From the NCBI GenBank assembly GCA_903832055.1, contig CAILAC010000010.1:434001-498000 (forward strand): 64,000 nt of DNA, written 5' to 3'. Source of the DNA: an uncultured Acidobacteriota bacterium (GTDB taxonomy: Bacteria > Acidobacteriota > Terriglobia > Terriglobales > Acidobacteriaceae). Positions 31,964 to 40,354 of this stretch are shown piece after piece. The position numbers and the translations under genes are program-made. Position 1 is the stretch's first letter. Each line of letters begins with the position of its first letter. Below the pieces are notes generated by a model. It made no database searches. It worked only from the letters and a program-made list of their open reading frames with translations, and was not told where the DNA came from.

Positions 31964-34408
31964 TCAGGCAAGAGAGCTATACGCCACCGCTGATTCGCCA
32001 TCCGTCTCTGGTTTGCGGTCCTGCTGGTGAGGGTGCAGGAGCGGCAGGGCTGCGGCCAGCACCTCTTCGACACGGCTTGCGTAGTAGATGGTGACGCCCT
32101 CCATCTGGGCTGGGGTCAGATCTTCCTCGACGTTTTGACGATTATCGGCCGGCAAGATGATGTGCTGTACTCCCGCACGGCGAGCAGCAAGGAATTTCTC
32201 CTTGATGCCCCCGACCGGCAGCACATTTCCGCTCAGCGTCACTTCGCCGGTCATTGCCGTGAAGGGCCTTACCGGCGTGTTGGTCATGAGCGAAACCAGG
32301 GTGGTGACCATGGTGACGCCCGCCGAAGGGCCATCCTTGGGAATCGCCCCGGCCGGCACATGGATGTGCAGGTCAACCTGCGAGTTGAAGTCCTCTTCCA
32401 GTCCAAGCGAGGCGGCATTGGATCGCACCCAGGTCAACGCGGCCTGCATGGATTCCTGCATCACTTCGCCGATCTGGCCGGTCATCGTGAATCCACCCTT
32501 GCCCTTCATGCGGTTGGCCTCGATGAAGAGAATGTCGCCGCCAGCGGGAGTCCAGGCCAAGCCGACTGCCACGCCAGGCCGACGGGTCCGCTCGAAGACT
32601 TCCATATCGACCCGAACCTGGATGCCGCCCAGAAATTCCTGAAGCAGATCCTTGTCGATGACCAATTTTTCCTTGTTCCCCTCGACGTAGCGCCGGGCGG
32701 CCTTGCGGCAAACTGTGCCCAGCACCTGCTCAAGTTTGCGCACGCCCGCCTCACGCGTGTAGTGACGCACGAGGTGATGAACTGCGGCCTCAGGGAATTC
32801 GATCAACTCCCCGGGAATACCGTTGGCCTCGATCTGACGAGGAATCAGGTAGCGATATGCGATATGAACTTTCTCTTCTTCGCTGTAGCCTTGCAGGTGG
32901 ATGATCTCCATTCGATCGAGCAGCGGCTCGGGAATGGGATCGAGCATGTTTGCGGTGCAAATGAAGAGCACCTTGGAGAGATCAAAGGGCACGTCAAGGT
33001 AATTGTCGCGGAAGGTGTTGTTCTGCTCCGGGTCGAGCGTTTCGAGCAGAGCAGCGGCCGGGTCTCCGCGGAAATCGCGGCCGAGTTTGTCCAATTCATC
33101 AAGCATGATGACCGGGTCGTTGGTGTCGGCGCGGCGGATGCTCTGCATGATCTGGCCCGGCAACGCGCCGACGTATGTGCGACGATGACCGCGAATCTCG
33201 GCCTCATCATGCATGCCGCCCAGGGAGACCCGCTGGAATTTGCGGCCGAGGGCTCGGGCAATCGAACGGCCCAGCGAAGTTTTGCCTACACCCGGAGGCC
33301 CGACGAAGCACAGAATTGGCCCCTTCATGTCAGGCTTCAGCTCCAGAACGCTCAGATAATCGAGGATGCGGTCCTTCACCTTTTTCAGGCCGTAGTGATC
33401 CTCGTTGAGGATTTCGTGGGCCTTTCCAAGGTCCACCTTGGTGCCAGAACTGCGCGCCCAGGGCAGGGCAGCCAGCCACTCAACGTAGTTGCGAACCAGC
33501 GAAGAGTCAGAAGCCATTGGCGACATCCGGGAAAGCCGATTGAGCTCCTTGAGGGCTTCCTTCTTCACGTCGTCGGGCATTCCGGCTTCTTCAATTTTCT
33601 GGCGCAGCTCGTCGATATCTCTCTGCCCTTCATCAACTTCGCCCAGCTCCTTTTGAATTGCCTTTAACTGTTCGCGAAGGTAGTAATCACGCTGCGACTG
33701 CTGTACCTGGTCCTGCACTTCGGTCTGAATCTTGGTGCGGAGCTGCTGCACCTCGATCTCCTTTGCGAGGCACTGGTTGATCTTTTCCAGACGCGTGGCC
33801 ACGTCTGAAGACTCAAGCAAGCCTTGCTTGTCGGCCGTAGTCAGGAAAGGCAACGAGGACGCAATAAAGTCGGCAGCGCGGCCCGCCTCATGAATGTTGG
33901 CGGCAATCGTCTGCAGTTCATCGGAGAGAGTAGGCGAATTGCTGACAATCTGCTGGAACTGCTGGATGACATTCCGCTGCAACGCTTCGATCGCCGCAGC
34001 CGAAGTCGAGTCAGCCTCTTCTGTATCAGCAACTACCTCGACTTCAGCGACCAAGAAGGGCTCAGTCTGGCTGAATCGGGTCAGGCGCACACGCGCCGTG
34101 CCTTCAGTAAAGACAAAGCGGCTCTGGTTGGGCATCTTGACGACCTTATGCACGGTGGCCATGGTGCCATATTCATGCAGTTGGTCGGGCGTAGGTGCAT
34201 CCTGACGTGCATCGCGTTGAGCGACCACCACAATTGTGCGCTGGTCGCCGAGGGACTCAATAAGCTGGATTGAGCTCTCGCGCCCGACGGTCAACGGCAG
34301 AACAGCATGAGGGAAGAGGACAGTGTCCCGCACTGGAAGCACTGGAAAGACTTTTGCGGGGTTGGTCTGCAACGCATTGGGCTTGGAACCGGGAGATGAG
34401 TTAGACAT
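31964..34408 (-). CDS. lon: ATP-dependent Lon protease
   Basis: 814 residues, LonA. Layout: LON N-domain (about 20-220, [19 protein letters not shown]), coiled linker (230-300, [22 protein letters not shown]), AAA+ with Walker [16 protein letters not shown] and Walker [12 protein letters not shown], and the C-terminal Ser-Lys protease domain with Ser695 ([10 protein letters not shown]) and Lys738 ([14 protein letters not shown]). It degrades damaged and regulatory proteins. ATG 34408 has GAGGA upstream, so the start at 34426 is less likely. It is alone in its unit, with a strong terminator at 31897-31923 and an inverted repeat upstream at 34495-34517 that may bear on its control. Confidence 0.96.
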   Translation of the reverse strand: MSNSSPGSKPNALQTNPAKVFPVLPVRDTVLFPHAVLPLTVGRESSIQLIESLGDQRTIVVVAQRDARQDAPTPDQLHEYGTMATVHKVVKMPNQSRFVFTEGTARVRLTRFSQTEPFLVAEVEVVADTEEADSTSAAAIEALQRNVIQQFQQIVSNSPTLSDELQTIAANIHEAGRAADFIASSLPFLTTADKQGLLESSDVATRLEKINQCLAKEIEVQQLRTKIQTEVQDQVQQSQRDYYLREQLKAIQKELGEVDEGQRDIDELRQKIEEAGMPDDVKKEALKELNRLSRMSPMASDSSLVRNYVEWLAALPWARSSGTKVDLGKAHEILNEDHYGLKKVKDRILDYLSVLELKPDMKGPILCFVGPPGVGKTSLGRSIARALGRKFQRVSLGGMHDEAEIRGHRRTYVGALPGQIMQSIRRADTNDPVIMLDELDKLGRDFRGDPAAALLETLDPEQNNTFRDNYLDVPFDLSKVLFICTANMLDPIPEPLLDRMEIIHLQGYSEEEKVHIAYRYLIPRQIEANGIPGELIEFPEAAVHHLVRHYTREAGVRKLEQVLGTVCRKAARRYVEGNKEKLVIDKDLLQEFLGGIQVRVDMEVFERTRRPGVAVGLAWTPAGGDILFIEANRMKGKGGFTMTGQIGEVMQESMQAALTWVRSNAASLGLEEDFNSQVDLHIHVPAGAIPKDGPSAGVTMVTTLVSLMTNTPVRPFTAMTGEVTLSGNVLPVGGIKEKFLAARRAGVQHIILPADNRQNVEEDLTPAQMEGVTIYYASRVEEVLAAALPLLHPHQQDRKPETDGESAVAYSSLA

Positions 34409-34494
34409 TGAGCATCCTCGTATCAACTTTCCTTATTAGACACCACACAACCCTTGAAAGTTGCACGGAATGACTTTCGCGGCAAAAATCCCTT

Positions 34495-34517
34495 GTTGCC
34501 CCAATCAAGGGGGCAAC
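34495..34517. promoter_or_regulatory. Inverted repeat upstream of lon
   Basis: GTTGCCCC (34495-34502), 7-base loop AATCAAG, GGGGCAAC (34510-34517): perfect 8-bp arms 87-109 bases upstream of the lon ATG. It may be an operator or a leader hairpin. It does not match CIRCE or HAIR sequences. Confidence 0.4.
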
Positions 34518-34767
34518 TGCACCACAACTTCCGAGCTCTGCTTTCTGCGCACACGAAGCTCTGAAAATTCGCGAATACGCGGCGCGGCCCACTCCTATCC
34601 ACTCAGTCGGGAACTCATCAGGCAAACCCTCTGATTTGGTTTTCATATCGGCCCAGGACTCTGAAACCTGAGATTTCCACACGAAGAAATAGGCGATAAG
34701 CTATTCAAAAATAGATATTTACGGTTAGCCGTTCCTAATTACTTGAGGGCGTTTGATCCATGCAAAA

Positions 34768-34795
34768 GGGGAGACTGGCAATCGCCAATCTCCCC
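34768..34795 (-). terminator. Terminator of pheA
   Basis: GGGGAGA ... TCTCCCC with an inner TGGC/GCCA pair and one mismatch; on the minus strand it is followed by TTTTGC. It lies 35 bases after the pheA stop. Confidence 0.7.
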
Positions 34796-34829
34796 AATAT
34801 CTGATGCGCGCAATCGCCGATGGAATGGC

Positions 34830-35651
34830 TCAGCGAATCGCTTCCTGATAGCGCCCGAGCTCCTTGACCATTGAGCAGTGCTGCTTGAGCGCTGCAATGG
34901 CCCTCGTGCCGTCTTCAGGTGAATGGAGCTGACAGTCTACGTAGAAGACATATTCCCAGGGCCGGCCATGCACGGGGCGGGACTCGATCTTGGTCAGATT
35001 AGTGCCCTCTTTTGCGAGTTCAGAGAGAGCGTCAACAAGGGTTCCAACCCTGTTCTCGACGGTGAAGGCGAGGCTCAACTTGTTGGCAGCGGGGTCGGGC
35101 GTGACTTCCGGGGTCCGGCGCAGATAAAAGAACCGGGTATAGTTCTCTTCGTTGTCTTCAATGCCGGCCTGCAGAATCTGGGCTCCGTAGTAGCTTGCCG
35201 CCTGTGAACTGGCAATGGCGGCAGCGTGGCGGTCGCGAAGCTCAACCAGCTGCTTGACGCTGCCGGCGGTATCGTAAAAGGCAAAGGCTTCCATCTTGGG
35301 GTGCTCGCCAAGAAAGCGGCGGCACTGCGCCAGCGCTACTGGATGCGAGAAAACCCGGTCAATCTGGTTGATCTGAGCGCCGGAGATGGCGATCAAATTG
35401 TGCCGGATACGCAGCAGGGTCTCTCGCACAATGGTGACCGGATGGGTGAGCATCAGGTCAAAGTGCTCTGTAACTGAGCCAGCCAGTGAGTTTTCAATGG
35501 GAATTACTGCGGCGTCCACGTCACCACGCACCAGGGCGTCGAAGGCCTCAGCGGAAAGACTAAACGGAACAATACGAGCGTCAGCGGCCAGCTTTGTGGC
35601 AGCCTCATGACTGAAGGAACCGGGTTCCCCCTGGATAGCAATCTTGATCAA
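34830..35651 (-). CDS. pheA: Prephenate dehydratase
   Basis: Converts prephenate to phenylpyruvate in phenylalanine synthesis. 273 residues, monofunctional (no chorismate mutase domain). Prephenate dehydratase domain about 1-180 with IAIQGEPGSFSHEAA, the IPIENSLAGSV block and the catalytic NYTRFFYL (T-R-F) motif; C-terminal ACT domain about 190-270 with ESRPVHGRPWEYVFYVD, the phenylalanine-binding regulatory ESRP motif. The start is TTG 35651 (reading MIKIAIQGE) with AGGAG twelve bases upstream; no ATG is available near the conserved opening. It has its own terminator. Confidence 0.94.
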   Translation of the reverse strand: MIKIAIQGEPGSFSHEAATKLAADARIVPFSLSAEAFDALVRGDVDAAVIPIENSLAGSVTEHFDLMLTHPVTIVRETLLRIRHNLIAISGAQINQIDRVFSHPVALAQCRRFLGEHPKMEAFAFYDTAGSVKQLVELRDRHAAAIASSQAASYYGAQILQAGIEDNEENYTRFFYLRRTPEVTPDPAANKLSLAFTVENRVGTLVDALSELAKEGTNLTKIESRPVHGRPWEYVFYVDCQLHSPEDGTRAIAALKQHCSMVKELGRYQEAIR

Positions 35652-35791
35652 GGTTTAAGGACGCTCCTGCGCGGGATTGTGCTTTATGCCCCTCGCGGGG
35701 AGAATAATGCCTGTAATCGAAAAGTATCATATAGCCGGCCCTCGTAGACTCCTGTTACGAGAAAACTAAGTGAACTCGGATTAAAAGTGAT

Positions 35792-36667
35792 CTAGTGAGC
35801 CAGCCAGAGATCGAGGGAAACGAAGCCGAGAAAGACCATCGCAATGACGCCATTCATGGTGAAAAAAGCGGCATTGAGCTTGCGCAGATCGCGGGGAGAA
35901 ACGATCAGGTGCTCGTACAGCAGCAGCAATGCGACGATAGCAATGCCGACGCGTCCTGCGACTCCAAACTGAAACAGCACAGAAAACCAGGCCAGCAGGC
36001 CTACCACGGCCAGATGCAGCGACCGCGCGACCCAGAAAGCGCGTTCAATTCCCAGCGCCTGCGGCACGCTGAAGAGGCCAGCCTGGCGGTCGTGCTCCAT
36101 GTCCTGACAGGCGTAGAGGATGTCGAATCCGGCAACCCAGCAGGTGACGATCAGCGTGAGGAGCGAAATCCGCGCGTCCAGCGAACCGCGTACCGCGATC
36201 CAGGCAGCGGAGGGGGCAATGCCAAGCGCCAGGCCCAGCACGAGGTGCGACCAGCGCGTCACTCGCTTCATATAGGAGTAGCCAAGCAGCACGGCGAGCA
36301 CGACCGGGGAAAGCATCAGCGTCAGGCGATTGAGCTCAGCGCACGCCACCACGAACACGGCGCTCATGAGCAGGGTAAAGCCCAGCACAAACCCCCGCGA
36401 AAGCTGCCCGGCAGGGATGGCACGCGTCGCCGTGCGCGGATTGGCTGCGTCGAGCGCGGCATCTGCCCAGCGATTAAAGGCCATTGCCGCCGAGCGTGCG
36501 GTGACCATTGCCACCAGTATCCAGCCCAACGTGCGCAGGGCCGGGAGACCATGCGCCGCCAGTAACGCCCCGGTGAGAGCAAACGGAAGCGCAAAAATCG
36601 AGTGTTCCCACTTGATCATTTCAAGCGTGATGCGAATGCGGCTGCCGAGGGTGATGGAGGATGTCAT
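35792..36667 (-). CDS. UbiA-family prenyltransferase
   Basis: 291-residue integral membrane prenyltransferase, about nine helices. It carries both aspartate-rich motifs of the family: N-R-x-x-D-A-x-x-D (FNRWADAALDAANPRT) and the second in YACQDMEHD. TRAIPAGQLS is the usual block for 4-hydroxybenzoate/1,4-dihydroxy-6-naphthoate prenyltransferases. It attaches a polyprenyl chain to the head group of a quinone; in this kind of organism menaquinone by the futalosine route (MqnP) is likely, but ubiquinone-type UbiA cannot be excluded. ATG 36667. Confidence 0.85.
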   Translation of the reverse strand: MTSSITLGSRIRITLEMIKWEHSIFALPFALTGALLAAHGLPALRTLGWILVAMVTARSAAMAFNRWADAALDAANPRTATRAIPAGQLSRGFVLGFTLLMSAVFVVACAELNRLTLMLSPVVLAVLLGYSYMKRVTRWSHLVLGLALGIAPSAAWIAVRGSLDARISLLTLIVTCWVAGFDILYACQDMEHDRQAGLFSVPQALGIERAFWVARSLHLAVVGLLAWFSVLFQFGVAGRVGIAIVALLLLYEHLIVSPRDLRKLNAAFFTMNGVIAMVFLGFVSLDLWLAH

Positions 36668-36804
36668 GATGGCTCTCTACTCCAGTTTAACGTCTGGCTC
36701 CCCTGCCCTGCTGACATCCGGGTTGAGTCGTTGATGGTGCTGAAAATGCAAGATTCATCGCCGTCCGATTGATGACGATGCCAATTTGCGTTTAATGTTG
36801 CACG

Positions 36805-37782
36805 ATGGCAGAGAATTGGATTCATCAGCGGCCAATTGCCGAAGGCAAAACTGCGCAGGCAGAGGCACCTTCCCTGCTCCTCCGCGGCCTGCGCAAAGCT
36901 TTCACGGATGTCGTCGCCGTTGATGGGCTCGATCTTGAAGTTACCCGCGGCGAGTGCTTTGGATTGCTTGGGCCGAACGGCGCCGGCAAGACTACAACTA
37001 TCGAGATCTGCGAAGGCCTCACCGACCCCGATGCGGGTACAGTCGAACTGCTTGGCCTCAACTGGAAAGCCGGCGCCAACGAGCTGCGCCAGCGGATCGG
37101 CATCCAGCTTCAGGAAACGCAATTTCCGGACAAGATGACGGTCGAGGAAACCCTGTATCTGTTTCGCAGCTTCTTCAAACACGGCATCTCTGTCGATGAA
37201 TCCATCAAGACGGCCCAGCTGGAGGAAAAGCGAACGTCCCGCGTAGGGGGTCTCTCGGGCGGACAGAAGCAGCGCCTCGCCATGGCCTGTGCCCTGGTCG
37301 GAGACCCGGAGCTTCTCTTTCTGGACGAACCCACCACCGGCCTCGACCCGCAGGCAAGGCGGCATCTATGGGACCTGGTCGATGAGCTGAAGCGCGCTGG
37401 CCGCACGATCATCCTGACCACACACTACATGGATGAAGCCGAGCGCCTCTGCGACCGCGTGGCCATCATGGACCACGGCAAGATCATCGCCCTCGGTACA
37501 CCACAACAGCTGATCGGCAGCATTGGCGGTGAGCACATTGTTGAGTTTGCCCTGAATGGCGACGTGGATGTCGCGCCGCTTCTCGCAGTCCCGGGCGTGC
37601 AGTCGCACCGCGTTGATGCTGGCTTGCACCAGCTTTCGGTTTCCCATCTGCATACGGCAGTGCCGGCGATCTTTGCCGCGCTGGCCGGGCAAAACCTCAA
37701 TCTCAGCGAATTCCGCACCCACTCAGCCACCCTCGAAGATGTCTTCGTGGGCCTTACCGGAAGGAACCTGCGCGATGAGTAG
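36805..37782 (+). CDS. ABC exporter ATP-binding protein
   Basis: 325 residues. Walker A LLGPNGAGKTTT, signature GLSGGQKQRLAMACAL, Walker B LLFLDEPTTGLDP and the H-loop TTHYMDEAERLCDRV are complete, so it is an active DrrA/CcmA-type ATPase. A C-terminal regulatory part (about 245-325) follows, as in drug and polysaccharide exporters. It overlaps the permease gene by 8 bases (37775-37782), so the pair is coupled. The substrate is unknown. ATG 36805. Confidence 0.88.
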   Translation: MAENWIHQRPIAEGKTAQAEAPSLLLRGLRKAFTDVVAVDGLDLEVTRGECFGLLGPNGAGKTTTIEICEGLTDPDAGTVELLGLNWKAGANELRQRIGIQLQETQFPDKMTVEETLYLFRSFFKHGISVDESIKTAQLEEKRTSRVGGLSGGQKQRLAMACALVGDPELLFLDEPTTGLDPQARRHLWDLVDELKRAGRTIILTTHYMDEAERLCDRVAIMDHGKIIALGTPQQLIGSIGGEHIVEFALNGDVDVAPLLAVPGVQSHRVDAGLHQLSVSHLHTAVPAIFAALAGQNLNLSEFRTHSATLEDVFVGLTGRNLRDE

Positions 37783-38806
37783 TCTCGAACAGAGCAGCCT
37801 TTACCAGTTGACGCTCACGCGCTTTCGCCTCTTTCTGCGGGAACCGGAAGCGATCTTCTGGATTTTCATCTTCCCGATTCTGCTGGCCGTGGGGCTGGGC
37901 ATCGCATTTCGCAATCGTCCCGCAGATGTGCTGCAGGTGGCTGCGACGACCACTCAGCTCACCCGGGCGCTCTCCTCCGACAAGGGCCTGACTGCATCCA
38001 CAATGGACGAGCCTCAGGGCACCCACGCGCTTGCAACGGGCGGCATTCTGCTGCTGGCAATCAAGACGCCCGAAGGCGTGCAGTACAAGTACGACGACAC
38101 CAATCCAGATGCGCGAACGGCGCGCCTGCTCGCCGACCGAGCGATCCAGACCGAAGCGGGACGCCGCGATACGGTAGCGGCAGGCAACCAGCTGGTGCAT
38201 GAAACAGGCGCGCGCTACATCGACTTTGTGGTTCCGGGCCTGCTCGGTATGAACCTGATGAGCTCGGCCATCTGGGGGCTTGGCTTTGCCATTGTGGAGG
38301 CGCGCCAGAAAAAGCTGCTCAAGCGCCTGGTCGCGTCACCCATGCCGCGCTGGCAGTATCTGGCGTCTTATCTGCTGTCGCGGCTGGTCATGCTGGTCAT
38401 CGAGGTGGGGGCGTTCCTGGGCTTTGCCCGATTTGTCTTTGGCGTGCCCTTTCGCGGCTCGTTCTTGGAACTGGCATTCCTGTGCGTACTGACTTCGCTG
38501 AGCTTTTCGGCGCTGGGTCTGCTGGTGGCTTCACGGGCGCGCACCATGGAGGCTGCGTCGGGTCTGATGAACCTGGTCATGCTCCCGATGTGGATTTTGA
38601 GCGGCGTTTTCTTCTCCGCGTCGCGCTTTCCGGCCATCATTCAGCCAGTCGTGCGAGCGCTGCCCCTGACGGCCGCAATCGATGCTCTACGCGGCAACAT
38701 GCTGCAGGGACTGAATCTCGGCCAGATGATGATGCCGGTCGGGACATTGTTGATTTGGCTGATCGTGCCGTTCGCCGTCTCGCTGCGGATTTTTCGTTGG
38801 CGATAG
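37775..38806 (+). CDS. ABC-2 type exporter permease
   Basis: 343 residues. One N-terminal transmembrane helix (AIFWIFIFPILLAVGLGIAF), a large extracytoplasmic loop, then five helices, including FVVPGLLGMNLMSSAIWGLGFAIVE, and the AASGLMNLVMLPMWILSGVFFSASRFP block of the ABC-2 family. It partners with the preceding ATPase to export a drug, lipid or glycan. Start ATG 37775 is inside the end of the ATPase gene (ATGAGTAG). The larger frame to 37556 is not real. Confidence 0.87.
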   Translation: MSSLEQSSLYQLTLTRFRLFLREPEAIFWIFIFPILLAVGLGIAFRNRPADVLQVAATTTQLTRALSSDKGLTASTMDEPQGTHALATGGILLLAIKTPEGVQYKYDDTNPDARTARLLADRAIQTEAGRRDTVAAGNQLVHETGARYIDFVVPGLLGMNLMSSAIWGLGFAIVEARQKKLLKRLVASPMPRWQYLASYLLSRLVMLVIEVGAFLGFARFVFGVPFRGSFLELAFLCVLTSLSFSALGLLVASRARTMEAASGLMNLVMLPMWILSGVFFSASRFPAIIQPVVRALPLTAAIDALRGNMLQGLNLGQMMMPVGTLLIWLIVPFAVSLRIFRWR

Positions 38807-38857
38807 GCGCTGGAGGTCGGCTGTTGGGTGGCCGGAGCCCTTACCCGGCGGAACGAC

Positions 38858-39202
38858 TCAGGCTTCGGCAGCTTCCACCGACGGCTTCTGGGGAATGACC
38901 CCATCCACCTTTGTGATCTTGAAGAGATCAAGCACCCGCTGATTGACGCCGACCACGAAGAACTTCACGCCGTTGCTCTGGCAGTGGACATAGTGGTTCA
39001 CGACCAGCCCCATGCCGGCTGAATCCATGTAGGGCACGCCGCTAAGGTCAATGATCGAGAGCTTGGGAGCTTCGCCGCTGCGTAGCATCGATTGCAACTC
39101 GAACATGTTGCGCAGGGTCAATGGGCCATTGAGGGTCACAATGCGGGTTCCGAGTGCGGAGCCGACTTTGATGTCGATGAGGAGCGGAGCGTCGAAGGCC
39201 AT
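38858..39202 (-). CDS. STAS-domain anti-sigma factor antagonist
   Basis: 114 residues, one STAS domain (IDIKVGSALGTRIVTLNGPLTL ... LSIIDLSGVPYMDSAGMGLV). Ser61 in MDSAGMG is the site phosphorylated by anti-sigma kinases in SpoIIAA/RsbV-like proteins. It would bind a partner anti-sigma kinase and release a sigma factor, or act in another phospho-switch. No kinase or sigma gene lies beside it. ATG 39202. Confidence 0.85.
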   Translation of the reverse strand: MAFDAPLLIDIKVGSALGTRIVTLNGPLTLRNMFELQSMLRSGEAPKLSIIDLSGVPYMDSAGMGLVVNHYVHCQSNGVKFFVVGVNQRVLDLFKITKVDGVIPQKPSVEAAEA

Positions 39203-39330
39203 ATCGAATTAAGTGTATGAAACAACCCTCAGAATTTTGTTACAGTTGCGTGAATCAGAGAATGAGAGACGAGAACAAAGCCTTTTATTCCACGGTCTTG
39301 AGCAGAATCTCAGCCTTGGCCTGCAAAAAG

Positions 39331-39361
39331 CCGTCAGCCCGCCGGTTAAGCGGGCTGACGG
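39331..39361 (-). terminator. Intrinsic terminator of the triple-BON gene
   Basis: CCGTCAGCCCG (39331-39341) and CGGGCTGACGG (39351-39361) form a perfect 11-bp hairpin; on the minus strand it is followed by CTTTTTGC, right after the stop at 39387. Confidence 0.85.
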
Positions 39362-39386
39362 TCGACTGAAGCGCTACGGGGTGCAC

Positions 39387-40205
39387 TTATTTGTTCGGCT
39401 TTTCAGGAGCTTCGTTGGCTACCTGGAGGAAGTTCTTTACGCTGAAAACACCAGGAACCGAATTAGCGCGCAGATAGGCAACATCCCGGTCTGCTTTGCT
39501 GTCGACGACTCCATAGAGTTCGACGTTTCCGTTCTGCACTGAAATGCGGATTGGCTTGGCCGGGTCAACGGCGTATTTATTGAGCATCGAGTAGCCGTAG
39601 ACAGAACGCGCTACCTGCATCCGGATCTGGTCATCCATGATCGAAACCGGATCGACTTCGATTTCCTCAATGACATCTTTTACACCGGGATAGGTGCTGA
39701 CCAGCGCCATTGCAGAATCCTTGTCTACGTCGGTGCGGGCATGTCCCCCCAGGGTTACTGTGCTGCCCTGTACATCAACCGAGATGGCATTGAATGTGTT
39801 GCCATAACCAACACGGTCATACTGCAACTTTTCCAGCAACTTTTCCTTCAGCTGGGCGTCTGAGTAAGTCGGTCCTCCGACTTCAATCATGTTACGAACT
39901 GCCGAGATACCTTTTGTCTTCTGGGCGCGTCTGGCGGCGTCGGCTTTGTATTCATACAGGTCGACGGTGCCAGTCAGAGTTACGATTCCATTCTCCGTTG
40001 AGACTTTTACATTCTGAAATTGTTTCTTGTTGAGCCTGGCGTTGACAGCAGCAGTAGCAGCATTCTCATCTTCCATGAATGCAGGCGGCATTGCGGGCGA
40101 AGCGCTTGCGCGCGGTGCTGCAAATGATACCTGAGGGAGCATGAGGAGGGCCCCAACTACGAGTCCGGCGAGTGCGAATTTGCCAGTGGTGCGAGTGGAA
40201 ATCAT
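39387..40205 (-). CDS. Exported protein with three BON domains
   Basis: 272 residues: signal peptide (1-30, cut near SFAAPRA), then three BON domains at about 47-110, 115-185 and 191-263, each with the central glycine-turn strand (VTLTGTVD, VTLGGHAR, VELYGVVD). Tandem BON proteins such as OsmY protect the envelope in stress or bind outer-membrane lipids. ATG 40205 has AGGAGG eight bases upstream. It is downstream of the bamA-surA-tamB operon but separated by 149 bases, so perhaps read from its own promoter. Confidence 0.85.
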   Translation of the reverse strand: MISTRTTGKFALAGLVVGALLMLPQVSFAAPRASASPAMPPAFMEDENAATAAVNARLNKKQFQNVKVSTENGIVTLTGTVDLYEYKADAARRAQKTKGISAVRNMIEVGGPTYSDAQLKEKLLEKLQYDRVGYGNTFNAISVDVQGSTVTLGGHARTDVDKDSAMALVSTYPGVKDVIEEIEVDPVSIMDDQIRMQVARSVYGYSMLNKYAVDPAKPIRISVQNGNVELYGVVDSKADRDVAYLRANSVPGVFSVKNFLQVANEAPEKPNK

Positions 40206-40354
40206 ACTTAAATCCTCCTGTCCTGTGAACGTTTGGCCGACGCCTCCGGATTGCCACCGGTTTGGCATTCCTGCCTCATTCACTCATTAAGACGCAGTTG
40301 CGCGGAGAATGTTGTGTGATATCGGTCACGTCTATCAGATTTTCAAGTTCATGG

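Larger units (their letters stand above)
34409..34829. other. Intergenic region lon / pheA
   Basis: 421 bases between two minus-strand genes, with the lon promoter expected near 34409-34560. It holds a perfect inverted repeat at 34495-34517 and the pheA terminator at 34768-34795. The 34690-34740 stretch is A+T rich. No heat-shock promoter hexamers, CIRCE or tRNA could be identified. Confidence 0.55.

Noticed and set aside
32027-33667. Long frame opposite lon
   Set aside because: Complementary to conserved Lon domains and without recognisable sequence of its own.
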